A DNA stretch of 64,000 nt. Source: Lachnospiraceae bacterium (lineage in GTDB: Bacteria; Bacillota; Clostridia; Lachnospirales; Lachnospiraceae). Where the stretch lies: positions 62,001 to 126,000 of the forward strand of contig SVDM01000003.1 in assembly GCA_015058015.1 (NCBI GenBank). Reading direction: 5' to 3'. Positions 1 through 8,212 of the stretch are shown here, piece by piece. Both the position numbers and the translations under genes were made by a program. Position 1 is the first letter of the stretch; each line of letters starts with the position of its first letter. The notes under the pieces are model-generated. The model did not search any database, was not told the origin of the DNA, and saw nothing but the letters and a program-made list of their open reading frames with translations.

Positions 1-145
1 GGCAAGAATCTGCACATGTTCCGCAATCTGCACAATCATCTGCATTAATAACATATTTGTCAGCACCCTCGCTGATAGCGCTTACAGGACACTCATCGAT
101 ACATGTTCCGCAGCATACGCAATCATCTGTAATAACATAAGCCAT
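1..145 (-). CDS. 2[4Fe-4S] ferredoxin (5' part, cut by window edge)
   Basis: This is the first 48 codons of a small bacterial-type ferredoxin; the gene continues beyond position 1. The translated start is MAYVITDDCVCCGTC. Cys9, Cys12, Cys15 and Cys19 followed by Pro form the first CxxCxxCxxxCP motif. Cys38, Cys41, Cys44 and Cys48 begin the second, so it should hold two [4Fe-4S] clusters and act as a low-potential cytosolic electron carrier. Cys11 is an additional cysteine next to the first motif. The ATG is preceded by a strong AAGGAGG ribosome binding site. Reduced ferredoxin is the substrate of the Rnf complex encoded at 12-17 kb, so a functional link is likely, though this is inference. 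Confidence 0.93.
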   Translation of the reverse strand, partial: MAYVITDDCVCCGTCIDECPVSAISEGADKYVINADDCADCGTCADSC

Positions 146-211
146 AATAATAATCCTCCTTGTAATACAATAAAATTAGCATTCTTTAATCCGCTCTTAG
201 CGGCTAAGCAT

Positions 212-240
212 ATTCTAATATAAATCTTCGCATAAAACAA
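212..240 (-). promoter_or_regulatory. candidate sigma-70 promoter of the ferredoxin gene
   Basis: On the minus strand TTGTTT and TAGAAT are separated by exactly 17 nt, about 65 nt upstream of the ferredoxin ATG. The -35 element is a weak match and the -10 a good one. A small GC hairpin (CCGCT/AGCGG) lies in the predicted leader. Confidence 0.4.
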
Positions 241-270
241 GCATTTTATAATATTTTTACTAACTAAAGA

Positions 271-1614
271 TTATAAGCTATGGCTACCCTTTTCTTTGTT
301 GGCAAACTTGGTAAATTCGGGGATCCATACCAGTTCCACCATTCCCACAGGGCCGTTTCTTTGCTTGGCTATATTAATCTCAGAGATATTCTTCTTCTCC
401 GTATCCGGATGATAATAATCATCCCTGTATATAAACATAACAACGTCCGCGTCCTGCTCAATGGAACCGGATTCACGAAGGTCCGACAACATGGGTCTGT
501 GATCCGGACGCTGCTCTACTGCACGGGATAGCTGGGACAATGCAACCACCGGTACGTTAAGCTCTCTTGCAAGAGCCTTCAATGACCTGGATATCTCCGA
601 TACTTCCTGCTGTCTGGAATCCGTGCGGCTCCTCGAAGTCATAAGTTGCAGGTAGTCGATAATGACCATCTTAATGTCATGCTCAAGCTTATACTTTCTG
701 CACTTAGATCTGAGTTCGCCAATAGAGATACCCGGAGTGTCATCTATAATTAAGGGCGACAATCCCACAATATCTGCGGACTCTCCCAGTCTGCTCCACT
801 CTTCATCAGTCAATCGTCCTTTTCTTATCTTCTGGGAATCCACCTTGGATTCCATGGCAAAGAGTCTGTTAACCAACTGGCCCTTGGACATCTCCAGACT
901 GAATATGGCGACAGGGCTCTTCTCTTTGAAGGCCACATGCTGAGCAATATTCAGAACGAAGGCCGTCTTACCCATAGAAGGTCTGGCCGCAATTAGCACA
1001 AAGTCCGAAGGCTGCAAACCGGAAGTCATATAATCCAAGTCCAAAAAGCCTGTGGGCACACCGGTTACGGAACCCTTACTCTTGGCTGCAGCGGAAATCT
1101 TATTAAGCTGTTCAACTACAATCTCACTTATAGGGGTAAAATCCGTATGATTATTCTGTTGTAAAAGGTTGAATACATCCTTCTCCGTATTCTCTAATAT
1201 GGTCTCCATACCCGCCTTGCCTGCATAGCACTCGTTGGCAATGGCTTCAGTAGTACGGATAAGCTTACGAAGAATGGACTTCTCCCATACTATATTGGCA
1301 TAGTAATTAACGTTTGATGATGTCTCCGTATTACGAATCAAATCTCTGACATAGTCAAGATTGCTAATCTCCGGAGGAACATTCTTCTCCTTAAGCCGAT
1401 CCTGCAATACCACAAGATCCGTTGGTTTGCCTTCATTGCATAACTCAACCAAAGTCTCGAAGATAATTCCATACTGCTTCTGATAAAAATCATCCGGTGT
1501 CAGAGTCTCAGAGGCTACGATTATAGCGTCTCTGTCAAGAATCATGGATCCGATAACGGCCTGCTCGGCCTCCGGAGAATTGGGCATTACTCTTTTGAGA
1601 ACCTGCTCGTCCAT
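271..1614 (-). CDS. dnaB: Replicative DNA helicase DnaB
   Basis: This 447-residue protein is the hexameric helicase that unwinds DNA at the replication fork. An N-terminal primase-interaction domain (about residues 8-110) is followed by the RecA-like helicase core, with the Walker A motif ARPSMGKT, the Walker B region VIIDYLQLM, and the arginine-finger/DnaB signature near SQLSRAVEQRP and DLRESGSIEQDAD. The length is normal for Firmicutes and no intein is present. The ATG overlaps the rplI stop by one base (TAATG) and has a GGAGGAG site inside rplI, so it is translationally coupled. It is the last gene of the rpsF-ssb-rpsR-gdpP-rplI-dnaB series. Confidence 0.98.
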   Translation of the reverse strand: MDEQVLKRVMPNSPEAEQAVIGSMILDRDAIIVASETLTPDDFYQKQYGIIFETLVELCNEGKPTDLVVLQDRLKEKNVPPEISNLDYVRDLIRNTETSSNVNYYANIVWEKSILRKLIRTTEAIANECYAGKAGMETILENTEKDVFNLLQQNNHTDFTPISEIVVEQLNKISAAAKSKGSVTGVPTGFLDLDYMTSGLQPSDFVLIAARPSMGKTAFVLNIAQHVAFKEKSPVAIFSLEMSKGQLVNRLFAMESKVDSQKIRKGRLTDEEWSRLGESADIVGLSPLIIDDTPGISIGELRSKCRKYKLEHDIKMVIIDYLQLMTSRSRTDSRQQEVSEISRSLKALARELNVPVVALSQLSRAVEQRPDHRPMLSDLRESGSIEQDADVVMFIYRDDYYHPDTEKKNISEINIAKQRNGPVGMVELVWIPEFTKFANKEKGSHSL

Positions 1615-2063
1615 TAAGACTCCTCCACTACATTTACTCTTAAAACTGCTGATACCTTGGGATGAAGCTTAATGGTTACTTCATGGAATCCCAATGTCTT
1701 TAAAGGTTCCGGCATCTGCATCTTCTTCTTGTCAAGCTCAAGGTCTAACTGTTCCTTGGCAGCCTTAGCCACTTCCTTGGAGGATACGGAACCGAATACC
1801 TTGCCGCCCTCTCCTGACTTGACTGCTACCTTTACAACCTTGCCTTCTAATTCTTTACCCAAAGCCTGTGCCGCTTCTAACTGTTCCTGCGCCACCTTAT
1901 CCTCGTGCTTTTTCTGCAGTTTTAAGTCATTCATATTCTTACCGTCTGCAGGTACAGCAAGTTTGCCGGGTATTAATTTATTCTTGGCATAACCGTCACT
2001 GACATTGACAATCTCGCCTTTCTTACCAAGGGATTTGACATCCTCTTTCAATATAACTTTCAT
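1614..2063 (-). CDS. rplI: 50S ribosomal protein bL9
   Basis: This 149-residue protein is bL9, which binds 23S rRNA near the L1 stalk. The N-terminal globular domain MKVILKEDVKSLGKKGEIV is characteristic, followed by the long central helix rich in Lys, Ala and Glu (about residues 40-75) and the C-terminal domain. It starts one base after the gdpP stop, with a GGGAGGGAG site. The gdpP-rplI-dnaB order is standard in Firmicutes. Confidence 0.98.
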   Translation of the reverse strand: MKVILKEDVKSLGKKGEIVNVSDGYAKNKLIPGKLAVPADGKNMNDLKLQKKHEDKVAQEQLEAAQALGKELEGKVVKVAVKSGEGGKVFGSVSSKEVAKAAKEQLDLELDKKKMQMPEPLKTLGFHEVTIKLHPKVSAVLRVNVVEES

Positions 2064-2064
2064 A

Positions 2065-4107
2065 CTATAGTTCTCCCTCCCGAATGGATTCTTCTATGAG
2101 GTTCTTAATACGAGCCACTGCCTCCTCAATACTGCAATGCTCAAGCTGGGCACCGGCTGTATTGCCGTGTCCGCCTCCGCCAAGACGCTCCATAAGTCTC
2201 GAGACATTAACCTCGTCCATGGAGCGGGCGCTGATATATATAACGTCATTGTGACGAGTAATTACGATAGAAGCCCTTACTCCCACTATGTTAAGCAACT
2301 CGTTGGCAGACTGAGCCGCAACAATGGTGGGACTGTCAAGCCTGTCGCCGTCGCATACTGAGATAGCGATTCCGTTGAAGAGCTCGGCATTCCTGATTAC
2401 CTCAGCCTTGGCCTTATAGGAGTCCATATCATTCTTAAACATCTTACGAACCCTCATAACATCGGCACCGCATCTTCTAAGGTATGCAGCCGCTTCAAAG
2501 GTTCTGACTCCCGCCTTACTGGTGAAGTTGTTAGTATCTATCATAATGCCGGCATACAAACAGTCGGCTTCATAGTTCTTTAATTTAATGGATTCATCGA
2601 AGTACTGAATAATCTCCGATACCATCTCACAGGTAGATGAAGCATAGGCTTCAACATAGTATAATACCGGGTTGCTGATGGCTTCTTCTCCCTGTCTATG
2701 GTGGTCTAATACCACAACAGTCTTGGTCTGAGATAAGATTTCCGCGCATTCGCAGTAACTTGGCTTGTTAACATCTACCACTACCACCGCAGTGTTGTTG
2801 TCTACGTACTCCGCCGCATCCACGCTGGTAAAGAACATATCATCCGGATAGCCTTCATGATTAAGGAATAAGTCAATCATGGAGCGAACCGAAGAAGTAA
2901 TCTCATTAATTACTATATGCGCCGGTTTGCCCAAAGCCTCGCAGGCCTTGTAGATACCGATAGCAGCACCGAAGGAGTCCACATCCGCAATCTTGTGGCC
3001 CATAATAACCACATTTTCCTTCGATTCAATAATCTCTCTAAGGGCATGGGCTTTGACTCTGGCCTTAACTCGGTTACTCTTTTCCACAGTCTTGGCAGAT
3101 CCGCCGTAATAGGATATCTTGTTAGGTTCTTTAACAACCGCCTGATCTCCACCACGGCCTAAGGCAAGATCCATGGCCATTCTGGAATACTCCATGGTAG
3201 CCACATAACCATCAGGATTGAATCCGATACCTATACTGATGGTAACCTCTATATCACTTCCCGTATTAACCGTATGTACCTCATGAATCAGGGAGAACTT
3301 GTCCTCCTGAAGCTTACTTAAGTACTTCTTCTTGAATATAACGTAATACTTGTCTTTTTCAATCTTCTTGACAATAGCGTCAGCAGATTCTAAGTACTTA
3401 TTGATTCTTCTGTCAATAAGGGCAATAACCATGGACTGCTTAACCGGGTCCACAGTTTCAATAACCTCGTCATAGTTATCGATATAGATAAGGCCGCCTA
3501 CAAGCTGGGTCTCATCCAATGCCTTAATATATCCGTGAAGTTCTGTCTCATCCGTAAGATGAACTCCATATAGAAAGCCGTTAAATACTACTCCTTCCTC
3601 TTCCTTCGTGTTCTCTGTGTATTCCTCAAAGTTGAAACGTCTTATTTCAACCTTGAATACTCTCTTCTCTGTCTCAGATATGAATTCAAAATAATCCTCC
3701 ATCTTAGACAGAGTCTCTTTCGTGATCATGGGAATAACGGTTGTTATGGACTTGCTGTAATCCGCTTCGATAGCCATAGCCTTCATAAAGGCGTCATTCT
3801 TCCATACGATACGACCCGTCTCATCCACCATTGCATAGGGCATGCTGTGTTCTTTCAGCATTTGCTTCTGAACCAAACCGTACTTGGTGGCAAAGTCAAC
3901 GAATTGTTGCAACACGTTCTTCTTCTCCACCACATAGGAGCCCAAGAACAGTGCGAAATACACCACTGTAACAAGCAGCATAATCAAGGCCGCATTAAAG
4001 CTAACAAAGAATAATACTATATCCACAATAAACAACATGATTCCGAATATAATAGCTACATTCAACAACTTCTGAAGATGCTTAAGCATATTCCTCTTTT
4101 TATTCAT
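2065..4107 (-). CDS. gdpP: Cyclic-di-AMP phosphodiesterase GdpP
   Basis: This 680-residue membrane phosphodiesterase hydrolyses c-di-AMP and so controls osmolyte uptake and wall stress. Two N-terminal membrane segments (about residues 10-60) are followed by a PAS-like domain, a degenerate GGDEF domain (the signature position reads SIGIGFNPDG, so no cyclase activity is expected) and a DHH/DHHA1 catalytic region. The metal-site motifs HKIADVDSFG and DHH (VVVLDHHRQG) and the terminal GGGGHGNTAGA are all present. I chose the ATG at 4107 (MNKKRN), which has GGAGG about 7 nt upstream; an in-frame ATG 36 nt further upstream has no such site. The gene lies between rpsR and rplI. Confidence 0.95.
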   Translation of the reverse strand: MNKKRNMLKHLQKLLNVAIIFGIMLFIVDIVLFFVSFNAALIMLLVTVVYFALFLGSYVVEKKNVLQQFVDFATKYGLVQKQMLKEHSMPYAMVDETGRIVWKNDAFMKAMAIEADYSKSITTVIPMITKETLSKMEDYFEFISETEKRVFKVEIRRFNFEEYTENTKEEEGVVFNGFLYGVHLTDETELHGYIKALDETQLVGGLIYIDNYDEVIETVDPVKQSMVIALIDRRINKYLESADAIVKKIEKDKYYVIFKKKYLSKLQEDKFSLIHEVHTVNTGSDIEVTISIGIGFNPDGYVATMEYSRMAMDLALGRGGDQAVVKEPNKISYYGGSAKTVEKSNRVKARVKAHALREIIESKENVVIMGHKIADVDSFGAAIGIYKACEALGKPAHIVINEITSSVRSMIDLFLNHEGYPDDMFFTSVDAAEYVDNNTAVVVVDVNKPSYCECAEILSQTKTVVVLDHHRQGEEAISNPVLYYVEAYASSTCEMVSEIIQYFDESIKLKNYEADCLYAGIMIDTNNFTSKAGVRTFEAAAYLRRCGADVMRVRKMFKNDMDSYKAKAEVIRNAELFNGIAISVCDGDRLDSPTIVAAQSANELLNIVGVRASIVITRHNDVIYISARSMDEVNVSRLMERLGGGGHGNTAGAQLEHCSIEEAVARIKNLIEESIREGEL

Positions 4108-4223
4108 ATATACCTCCGATACTGTCAGTACCAAAATATACAAAATCTCCGTTTATCATTATACCACAACCGCTTCTTTTTTTAACAGTAAATCTTGACC
4201 ATGCCGCAGGCAAGGTTTTGGAT

Positions 4224-4263
4224 AAAAAAGGCGTTTGCCTGAATACCATTCAAGCAAACGCCC
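4224..4263 (-). terminator. Rho-independent terminator after rpsR
   Basis: On the minus strand a near-perfect stem of about 14 bp (GGCGTTTGCTTGAA with TTCAGGCAAACGCC, one mismatch) is followed by six T. It lies directly after rpsR and before gdpP, so it should separate the rpsF-ssb-rpsR transcript from gdpP-rplI-dnaB at least in part. Confidence 0.85.
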
Positions 4264-4273
4264 ATATTTTAAC

Positions 4274-4537
4274 TTAGTCCTGTACGTAAGGCATAAGAGC
4301 GATATGTCTTGCTCTCTTGATAGCAATTGTAAGTGCTCTCTGATGCTTTGCACAGTTTCCGGTAATTCTTCTGGGAAGAATCTTACCTCTCTCGGATACA
4401 TATCTCTTTAACTTGTTTGTATCCTTGTAATCGATTGTATTGTCTTTACCGCAGAATACGCAAACCTTTTTTCTTCTGCGTCCGCCACCTCTTCTTCTCA
4501 TTGGAGAATCAGGTTTTTCTGATTTATTAAAAGCCAT
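4274..4537 (-). CDS. rpsR: 30S ribosomal protein bS18
   Basis: This 87-residue protein is bS18, which forms a heterodimer with bS6 on the small subunit platform. The family core is clear ([22 protein letters not shown]). It has an N-terminal basic Gly/Arg stretch and a CVFC pair, plus a later Cys and His (NCAKH), which suggests a zinc-binding C+ form of S18. It follows ssb closely, with a good AAGGAGG site. Confidence 0.98.
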   Translation of the reverse strand: MAFNKSEKPDSPMRRRGGGRRRKKVCVFCGKDNTIDYKDTNKLKRYVSERGKILPRRITGNCAKHQRALTIAIKRARHIALMPYVQD

Positions 4538-4564
4538 TGTTAAACCTCCTTAAATCAATCAAGA

Positions 4565-4999
4565 TTAATTGAATGGGAGCTCATCATCAATTCCGTCGGG
4601 AATGTTCATAAAGCCGTCCCCTGCTGCCGCAGTGGGATCCGGAGCTGCTGCCGGTGCATTGTTGTTGGCACTTGCCGCATTCTTGCTCTCCGCAAATTCA
4701 ATCTCTTCTACATAAATCGAGTCACGATATACCATCTGACCGTCCTTATTTGTATAGTTATCATTCTGCAAACGTCCTGTAAGTAAGATCTTGGTTCCTT
4801 GCTTTAAGTAACGCTCAACAAATTCTGCCTGCTTGCCGAAAGCAACGCAGTTGTTAAAGAAATCTGCTGTCTTATCTCCTCTGGCAAAACGTCTGTCTAC
4901 TGCAATACCAAAATGAGCGACTGCTGTCTGATTGTCTCCCTGTGTATATCTAATCTCGGGATCCTTAAGTAATCGTCCCATAAGTATTAGTTTGTTCAT
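4565..4999 (-). CDS. ssb: Single-stranded DNA-binding protein
   Basis: This 144-residue SSB coats single-stranded DNA in replication and repair. The OB fold spans about residues 1-105 (MNKLILMGRLLKDPEIRYTQ at the start, ILLTGRLQNDNYTNKDGQ later). A flexible Ala/Pro/Asp-rich linker follows, and the acidic tip ends DDELPFN. That tip matches the DDDLPF signature that recruits other replication proteins. It sits between rpsF and rpsR, as is usual in Firmicutes. Confidence 0.97.
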   Translation of the reverse strand: MNKLILMGRLLKDPEIRYTQGDNQTAVAHFGIAVDRRFARGDKTADFFNNCVAFGKQAEFVERYLKQGTKILLTGRLQNDNYTNKDGQMVYRDSIYVEEIEFAESKNAASANNNAPAAAPDPTAAAGDGFMNIPDGIDDELPFN

Positions 5000-5020
5000 A
5001 TTATCTCTCTCTTTCTGTGT

Positions 5021-5308
5021 TTACGCATCTGCTCTAACACACAAATATCTGATGACATTATCTAAAATACGAACACGCTTTTCAATCTCTGCCGGACAAT
5101 CTGCATCGGCATCGAACTGAACGAAGTAGTAGAATCCTTCTCTCATCTTCTGGATCTCGTAAGCAAGTCTCTTCTTGCCCCACTCATCGATGTTAGTAAC
5201 AGTTCCACCGAAACGGGCAATAAGCTCTTTAACTTTCTCGAGTGTAGCTGCTCTCGCATCATCTTCAATCTTAGCATTAAGAACAAGTGCTAATTCATAT
5301 TTGTTCAT
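5021..5308 (-). CDS. rpsF: 30S ribosomal protein bS6
   Basis: This 95-residue protein is bS6, partner of bS18 on the 30S platform. The start MNKYELALVLNAKIED and the motif WGKKRLAYEIQKMREGFYYFVQF identify the family. An ATG 69 nt upstream is in frame, but the ATG at 5308 is preceded by AAAGGAGG and gives the normal family length. This is the first gene of the ribosomal/replication cluster, driven by the promoter at 5386-5414. Confidence 0.97.
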   Translation of the reverse strand: MNKYELALVLNAKIEDDARAATLEKVKELIARFGGTVTNIDEWGKKRLAYEIQKMREGFYYFVQFDADADCPAEIEKRVRILDNVIRYLCVRADA

Positions 5309-5334
5309 GTTTCTTAACCTCCTTTTGGTCTCTG

Positions 5335-5355
5335 GCCCCCGTCTCTCTCGGGAGC
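5335..5355 (-). promoter_or_regulatory. hairpin in the rpsF leader, possible S6:S18 autoregulatory site
   Basis: Between the promoter and the rpsF ribosome binding site the transcript can form a 7-bp GC-rich hairpin (GCTCCCG with CGGGGGC, loop AGAGAGA). In many bacteria the S6:S18 dimer represses its own operon through a leader structure. The position fits, but I cannot confirm the exact motif. Confidence 0.35.
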
Positions 5356-5385
5356 AAGGAATAGTTTGATATATCACGAGTCCTC

Positions 5386-5414
5386 ATTATATCACAGCCA
5401 AAAGGCAATTTCAA
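5386..5414 (-). promoter_or_regulatory. sigma-70 promoter of the rpsF cluster
   Basis: TTGAAA and a perfect TATAAT are separated by 17 nt on the minus strand, about 78 nt upstream of the rpsF ATG. This is one of the best promoter matches in the window, as expected for a ribosomal protein operon. Confidence 0.8.
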
Positions 5415-5429
5415 GAACAAATTCTCCTC

Positions 5430-6149
5430 CTAGATCTTCAAGGAACCAAGCACCTCTCCGATGCTTCCGGTGATGCATAAATCCGCATACTTATCCCTGG
5501 AAGTCGGGGATTTGTTAATAACTACCAGCTTGTTTCCTCTGTAATAATCAATGAGTCCTGCTGCCGGATATACCACCAGGGATGTTCCTCCTATTATAAG
5601 AACATCCGCCTCGCTGATACATCTTACGGACTCCTGCATTATACCGTTATCAAGCCCTTCTTCATATAACACCACATCAGGCTTGATATTGCCGCCGCAC
5701 TCACAGGTGGGCACGCCGTCATACTCTAACATAAACCTTGCGTCGTAGAGCTTATGACATCTCTGGCAATAGTTTCTGTGCACCGAACCGTGAAGCTCCA
5801 ATACTTTCTTGCTTCCGGCCGCCTGGTGCAATCCGTCAATATTCTGTGTAACAATGGCTTTTAGTTTACCCGCTTCCTCCAACTTGGCCAAGGCTATATG
5901 GGCCTTGTTGGGCTTCACGTCAAGACATAACATCTTATCCCGGTAGAATCTGTAGAATTCTTCAGGTTTTCTTACATAAAAGGTATGGCTTAATATTGTC
6001 TCCGGCGGATAATCATACTTCTGATTATACAATCCGTCTACGCTTCGAAAATCAGGAATACCGCTTTCGGTGGAGACACCTGCACCGCCAAAGAAGACTA
6101 TATTGTCCGAACCGTCAATAATCTCTTGAAGTTTTTCTACTTCCTCCAT
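5430..6149 (-). CDS. cobB: NAD-dependent protein deacylase, Sir2 family
   Basis: This 239-residue sirtuin removes acyl groups from lysines using NAD, producing nicotinamide and O-acetyl-ADP-ribose. The NAD-binding motif GGAGVSTESGIPDFR, the TQNIDGLHQAAG motif and the catalytic His in ELHGSVH are all intact. Four zinc cysteines are present as CQRC and CECG (the first pair directly after the catalytic His). The length is typical of single-domain bacterial sirtuins. It is a single gene between rpsF and the sortase, on the same strand, with an AAGGGGG site. The physiological substrates cannot be read from the sequence. Confidence 0.95.
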   Translation of the reverse strand: MEEVEKLQEIIDGSDNIVFFGGAGVSTESGIPDFRSVDGLYNQKYDYPPETILSHTFYVRKPEEFYRFYRDKMLCLDVKPNKAHIALAKLEEAGKLKAIVTQNIDGLHQAAGSKKVLELHGSVHRNYCQRCHKLYDARFMLEYDGVPTCECGGNIKPDVVLYEEGLDNGIMQESVRCISEADVLIIGGTSLVVYPAAGLIDYYRGNKLVVINKSPTSRDKYADLCITGSIGEVLGSLKI

Positions 6150-6186
6150 GAAAATACCCCCTTTTCTTTATTCTTCTATCCTAATC

Positions 6187-7008
6187 CTATACAACCTTCA
6201 CCGCATGAACCACGAATCTGTAGTTATCGTTGCTGGTACATGTGGACAGCATAATAAGCTTGTCATTGGTTGTGGGTGTAACTCCCGTATCATACAGTGA
6301 GCATTTCTTAACCTCATCGATATGCTGCTGGAACGACTTCTCATTTTTAAATGACAGGGTATAATGATGCTCCTGGCTGTTATTGTTAACGGATGCCGGC
6401 TCTACATTGCACCTGTAACATGAGAAAATCTTGTAATAATGACAGCCGGTAAAATCAAAGATATAGAATCCCGGATTGTCCTTGAAATACTGCTCGTTAG
6501 CATATTCATTAAGAAGGGCAAACATGGACTTGTCCTTCATGTTGTGACCGTAGATAATGGTATTCTGATCGGAGAAATCCCTCTTATTCTGATAATCCAT
6601 GAAGATGCTGGCAGATCTGTTAGCTTCCTTCTTGAAGGTATGGCTTAGATAATAATCGTTATCCTTACCCTGAACGATAGGATAGTCAATGTCGATGTTC
6701 TCGAATCTTATCCAGCCCACTACATCCTCGTTAACCGCTTTCAGCTTGTCTAAGTCAACTTCCGGCTTACCGTCCTTATCCACCTTGACGTATTCGCTGG
6801 CCAAATCCTCGTATTCATTGGAAGCGGCCTTGTACTCAATAAAATACTTAATCAGCATAACCGCCGATACGATAAAGACAATAACCGCTACGGCAAGCAC
6901 AATCTTAGCCATAATACTGCGGCTGCCTCCGGTTTTTTTCGTATCCTTCGTATCCTTCGATACTTCTTCTTTTATTTCATTCACATTGTTCTCATTATTA
7001 TCACTCAT
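6187..7008 (-). CDS. Class B sortase
   Basis: This 273-residue membrane-anchored transpeptidase should attach surface proteins to the cell wall. A charged, Asn-rich cytoplasmic N-terminus is followed by one membrane segment (about residues 33-55) and the sortase domain. The catalytic triad is visible: His in TIIYGHNMKD, Cys in MLSTCTSNDN, and Arg in NYRFVVHA. The class B assignment rests on length, the N-terminal helix region and the YGHNM context. I chose the ATG at 7008 (MSDNNEN) because GGAGG lies 5 nt upstream; the ATG at 7023 would place this site inside the gene. No substrate is adjacent; the surface protein at 28.2-29.9 kb is a candidate. Confidence 0.92.
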   Translation of the reverse strand: MSDNNENNVNEIKEEVSKDTKDTKKTGGSRSIMAKIVLAVAVIVFIVSAVMLIKYFIEYKAASNEYEDLASEYVKVDKDGKPEVDLDKLKAVNEDVVGWIRFENIDIDYPIVQGKDNDYYLSHTFKKEANRSASIFMDYQNKRDFSDQNTIIYGHNMKDKSMFALLNEYANEQYFKDNPGFYIFDFTGCHYYKIFSCYRCNVEPASVNNNSQEHHYTLSFKNEKSFQQHIDEVKKCSLYDTGVTPTTNDKLIMLSTCTSNDNYRFVVHAVKVV

Positions 7009-7084
7009 AGATGCCTCCGACATATTGTTCGTCTTTTATATGCGTATATAGTATAACACTTTTTTGCAACTCATGGCTAGATAT

Positions 7085-7113
7085 TTGACTTTTGCAAATG
7101 CAGGGGCTATAAT
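7085..7113 (+). promoter_or_regulatory. near-consensus promoter of tRNA-fMet
   Basis: TTGACT and a perfect TATAAT are separated by 17 nt, and the -10 element ends 15 nt before the tRNA. This is almost an ideal housekeeping promoter, fitting a stable RNA gene. Confidence 0.88.
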
Positions 7114-7128
7114 AGGAGTTGTTTTTGA

Positions 7129-7201
7129 CGCGGGGTGGAGCAATTGGAAGCTCGTCGGGCTCATAACCCGAAGGTTACAGGTTCAAGTCCTGTCTCCGCA
7201 A
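7129..7201 (+). tRNA. initiator tRNA-fMet (CAT)
   Basis: The sequence folds as a cloverleaf with anticodon CAT. Initiator hallmarks are visible: an unpaired first position (C1 opposite A72), three GC pairs in the anticodon stem (TCGGG with CCCGA), and a T stem ACAGG/CCTGT with loop TTCAAGT. The discriminator base is A, and CCA is not encoded, since the next bases are CTC. Confidence 0.95.
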
Positions 7202-7209
7202 CTCACACT

Positions 7210-7244
7210 GGCAGTTGAACTTAACGGATCAACTGCCTCTTTTA
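7210..7244 (+). terminator. terminator of tRNA-fMet
   Basis: A perfect 9-bp stem (GGCAGTTGA with TCAACTGCC) is followed by TCTTTT just after the tRNA. It separates the tRNA from the downstream gene and argues against an in-frame ATG at 7215 being a real start. Confidence 0.82.
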
Positions 7245-7262
7245 TACTTAAAGGAAAAACTT

Positions 7263-7688
7263 ATGAAGACCGGGAAAAATGATTTCATTTTAATAGGAAT
7301 AATTCTTTTCTTAGCATTAGGTATATTTGCCGTATACAAACTAACTGCCGGTGCCGGAGACGGCGGCACTGTTTTGATATCCGTGGATGGCCGGGAATAT
7401 GCCAGATTTCCCTTGTCACAGGAAGGTATCTATCTTATAAGGAAAGGCGAAGACATACGAAAGCTTGATTCCGAGGATATTCCTTCGGACATTACGGATA
7501 AAGGCTACAATATATTAAAGGTTTCAGGCGAATCCGCCACCATGATTAAGGCCGGTTGCCCTGACCTGTTATGCGTCCACCAGGCGGACATAGCCCACAC
7601 GGGAGACCAGATAGTCTGCCTTCCCAACAAGGTGGTTGTGGAAATAGTTAACGGCAAAACCGGCAAAGTGGATATTGTAACCAACTAA
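7263..7688 (+). CDS. NusG domain II protein, EetA-like
   Basis: This is a 141-residue membrane-anchored protein with one N-terminal membrane segment (about residues 8-27) and an extracytoplasmic NusG-II-type beta domain containing GGTVLISVDGREYARF and a Cys pair (CPDLLC) near IVCLPNKVVVEI. Proteins of this type sit next to Gx transporters and ApbE in flavin-based extracellular electron transfer loci, where they are called EetA. The start at 7263 has AAAGGA upstream; an in-frame ATG at 7215 lies in the tRNA terminator. It is followed after 20 nt by the EetB-like gene, so the three genes 7263-9218 form one operon. The biochemical role is unknown. Confidence 0.82.
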   Translation: MKTGKNDFILIGIILFLALGIFAVYKLTAGAGDGGTVLISVDGREYARFPLSQEGIYLIRKGEDIRKLDSEDIPSDITDKGYNILKVSGESATMIKAGCPDLLCVHQADIAHTGDQIVCLPNKVVVEIVNGKTGKVDIVTN

Positions 7689-7708
7689 AGGGGTTTTCGG
7701 AGGGATCA

Positions 7709-8212
7709 ATGAATAAGAAGATTGCGAATTACGGGCTTTTGATAGCCCTGGCATTTATATTTTCATATATAGAATTCCTATTGCCCATTAATCTCGGTGT
7801 TCCGGGAGTGAAGCTGGGGCTTGCCAACCTTGTTGTAATGATTGCCCTTTATACCATGGGTGTAGGGGATGCGGCAGCTATTTCCCTAATAAGGCTGGTT
7901 CTTGTGGGAATCACCTTCGGCAACTTTGCCGCTTTTGCTTATTCCCTGGCAGGAGCTGTTTTGTCATTGCTTGTTATGATTATCGCCAAGAAGACAGACA
8001 AGCTCTCCACCCTTGGAGTAAGCGTCTTAGGCGGTGTATTCCACAACGTGGGACAGATAATTGTTGCCATTATTGTATTAGAGACCGGAAGGCTGGTATA
8101 CTACCTCCCCCTTCTTATAATATCAGGTCTTGTGGCGGGTATTCTTATTGGAATACTTACTGCAGAGATTATTAAGAGACTTCCAAAGGAAAGGACTCAT
8201 AATGAAAAATAG
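7709..8212 (+). CDS. Gx transporter family membrane protein, EetB-like
   Basis: This 167-residue integral membrane protein has about five hydrophobic segments. The start MNKKIANYGLLIALAFIFSY and the motif LGVPGVKLGLANLV are typical of the Gx transporter family, formerly annotated as heptaprenyl diphosphate synthase component I. It resembles the substrate-binding S components of ECF transporters, and a flavin or quinone-precursor role has been proposed for relatives; the substrate is not known. It overlaps the ApbE gene by 11 nt. The close packing with EetA-like and ApbE genes supports a shared role in flavinylation outside the membrane. Confidence 0.85.
   Translation: MNKKIANYGLLIALAFIFSYIEFLLPINLGVPGVKLGLANLVVMIALYTMGVGDAAAISLIRLVLVGITFGNFAAFAYSLAGAVLSLLVMIIAKKTDKLSTLGVSVLGGVFHNVGQIIVAIIVLETGRLVYYLPLLIISGLVAGILIGILTAEIIKRLPKERTHNEK

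Noticed and set aside
271-1614. Intein in dnaB
   Set aside because: The protein is of normal length with uninterrupted Walker motifs.
7215-7262. Longer start for the EetA-like protein
   Set aside because: This stretch lies in the tRNA terminator hairpin and gives no signal-anchor sequence; the ATG at 7263 has a ribosome binding site.
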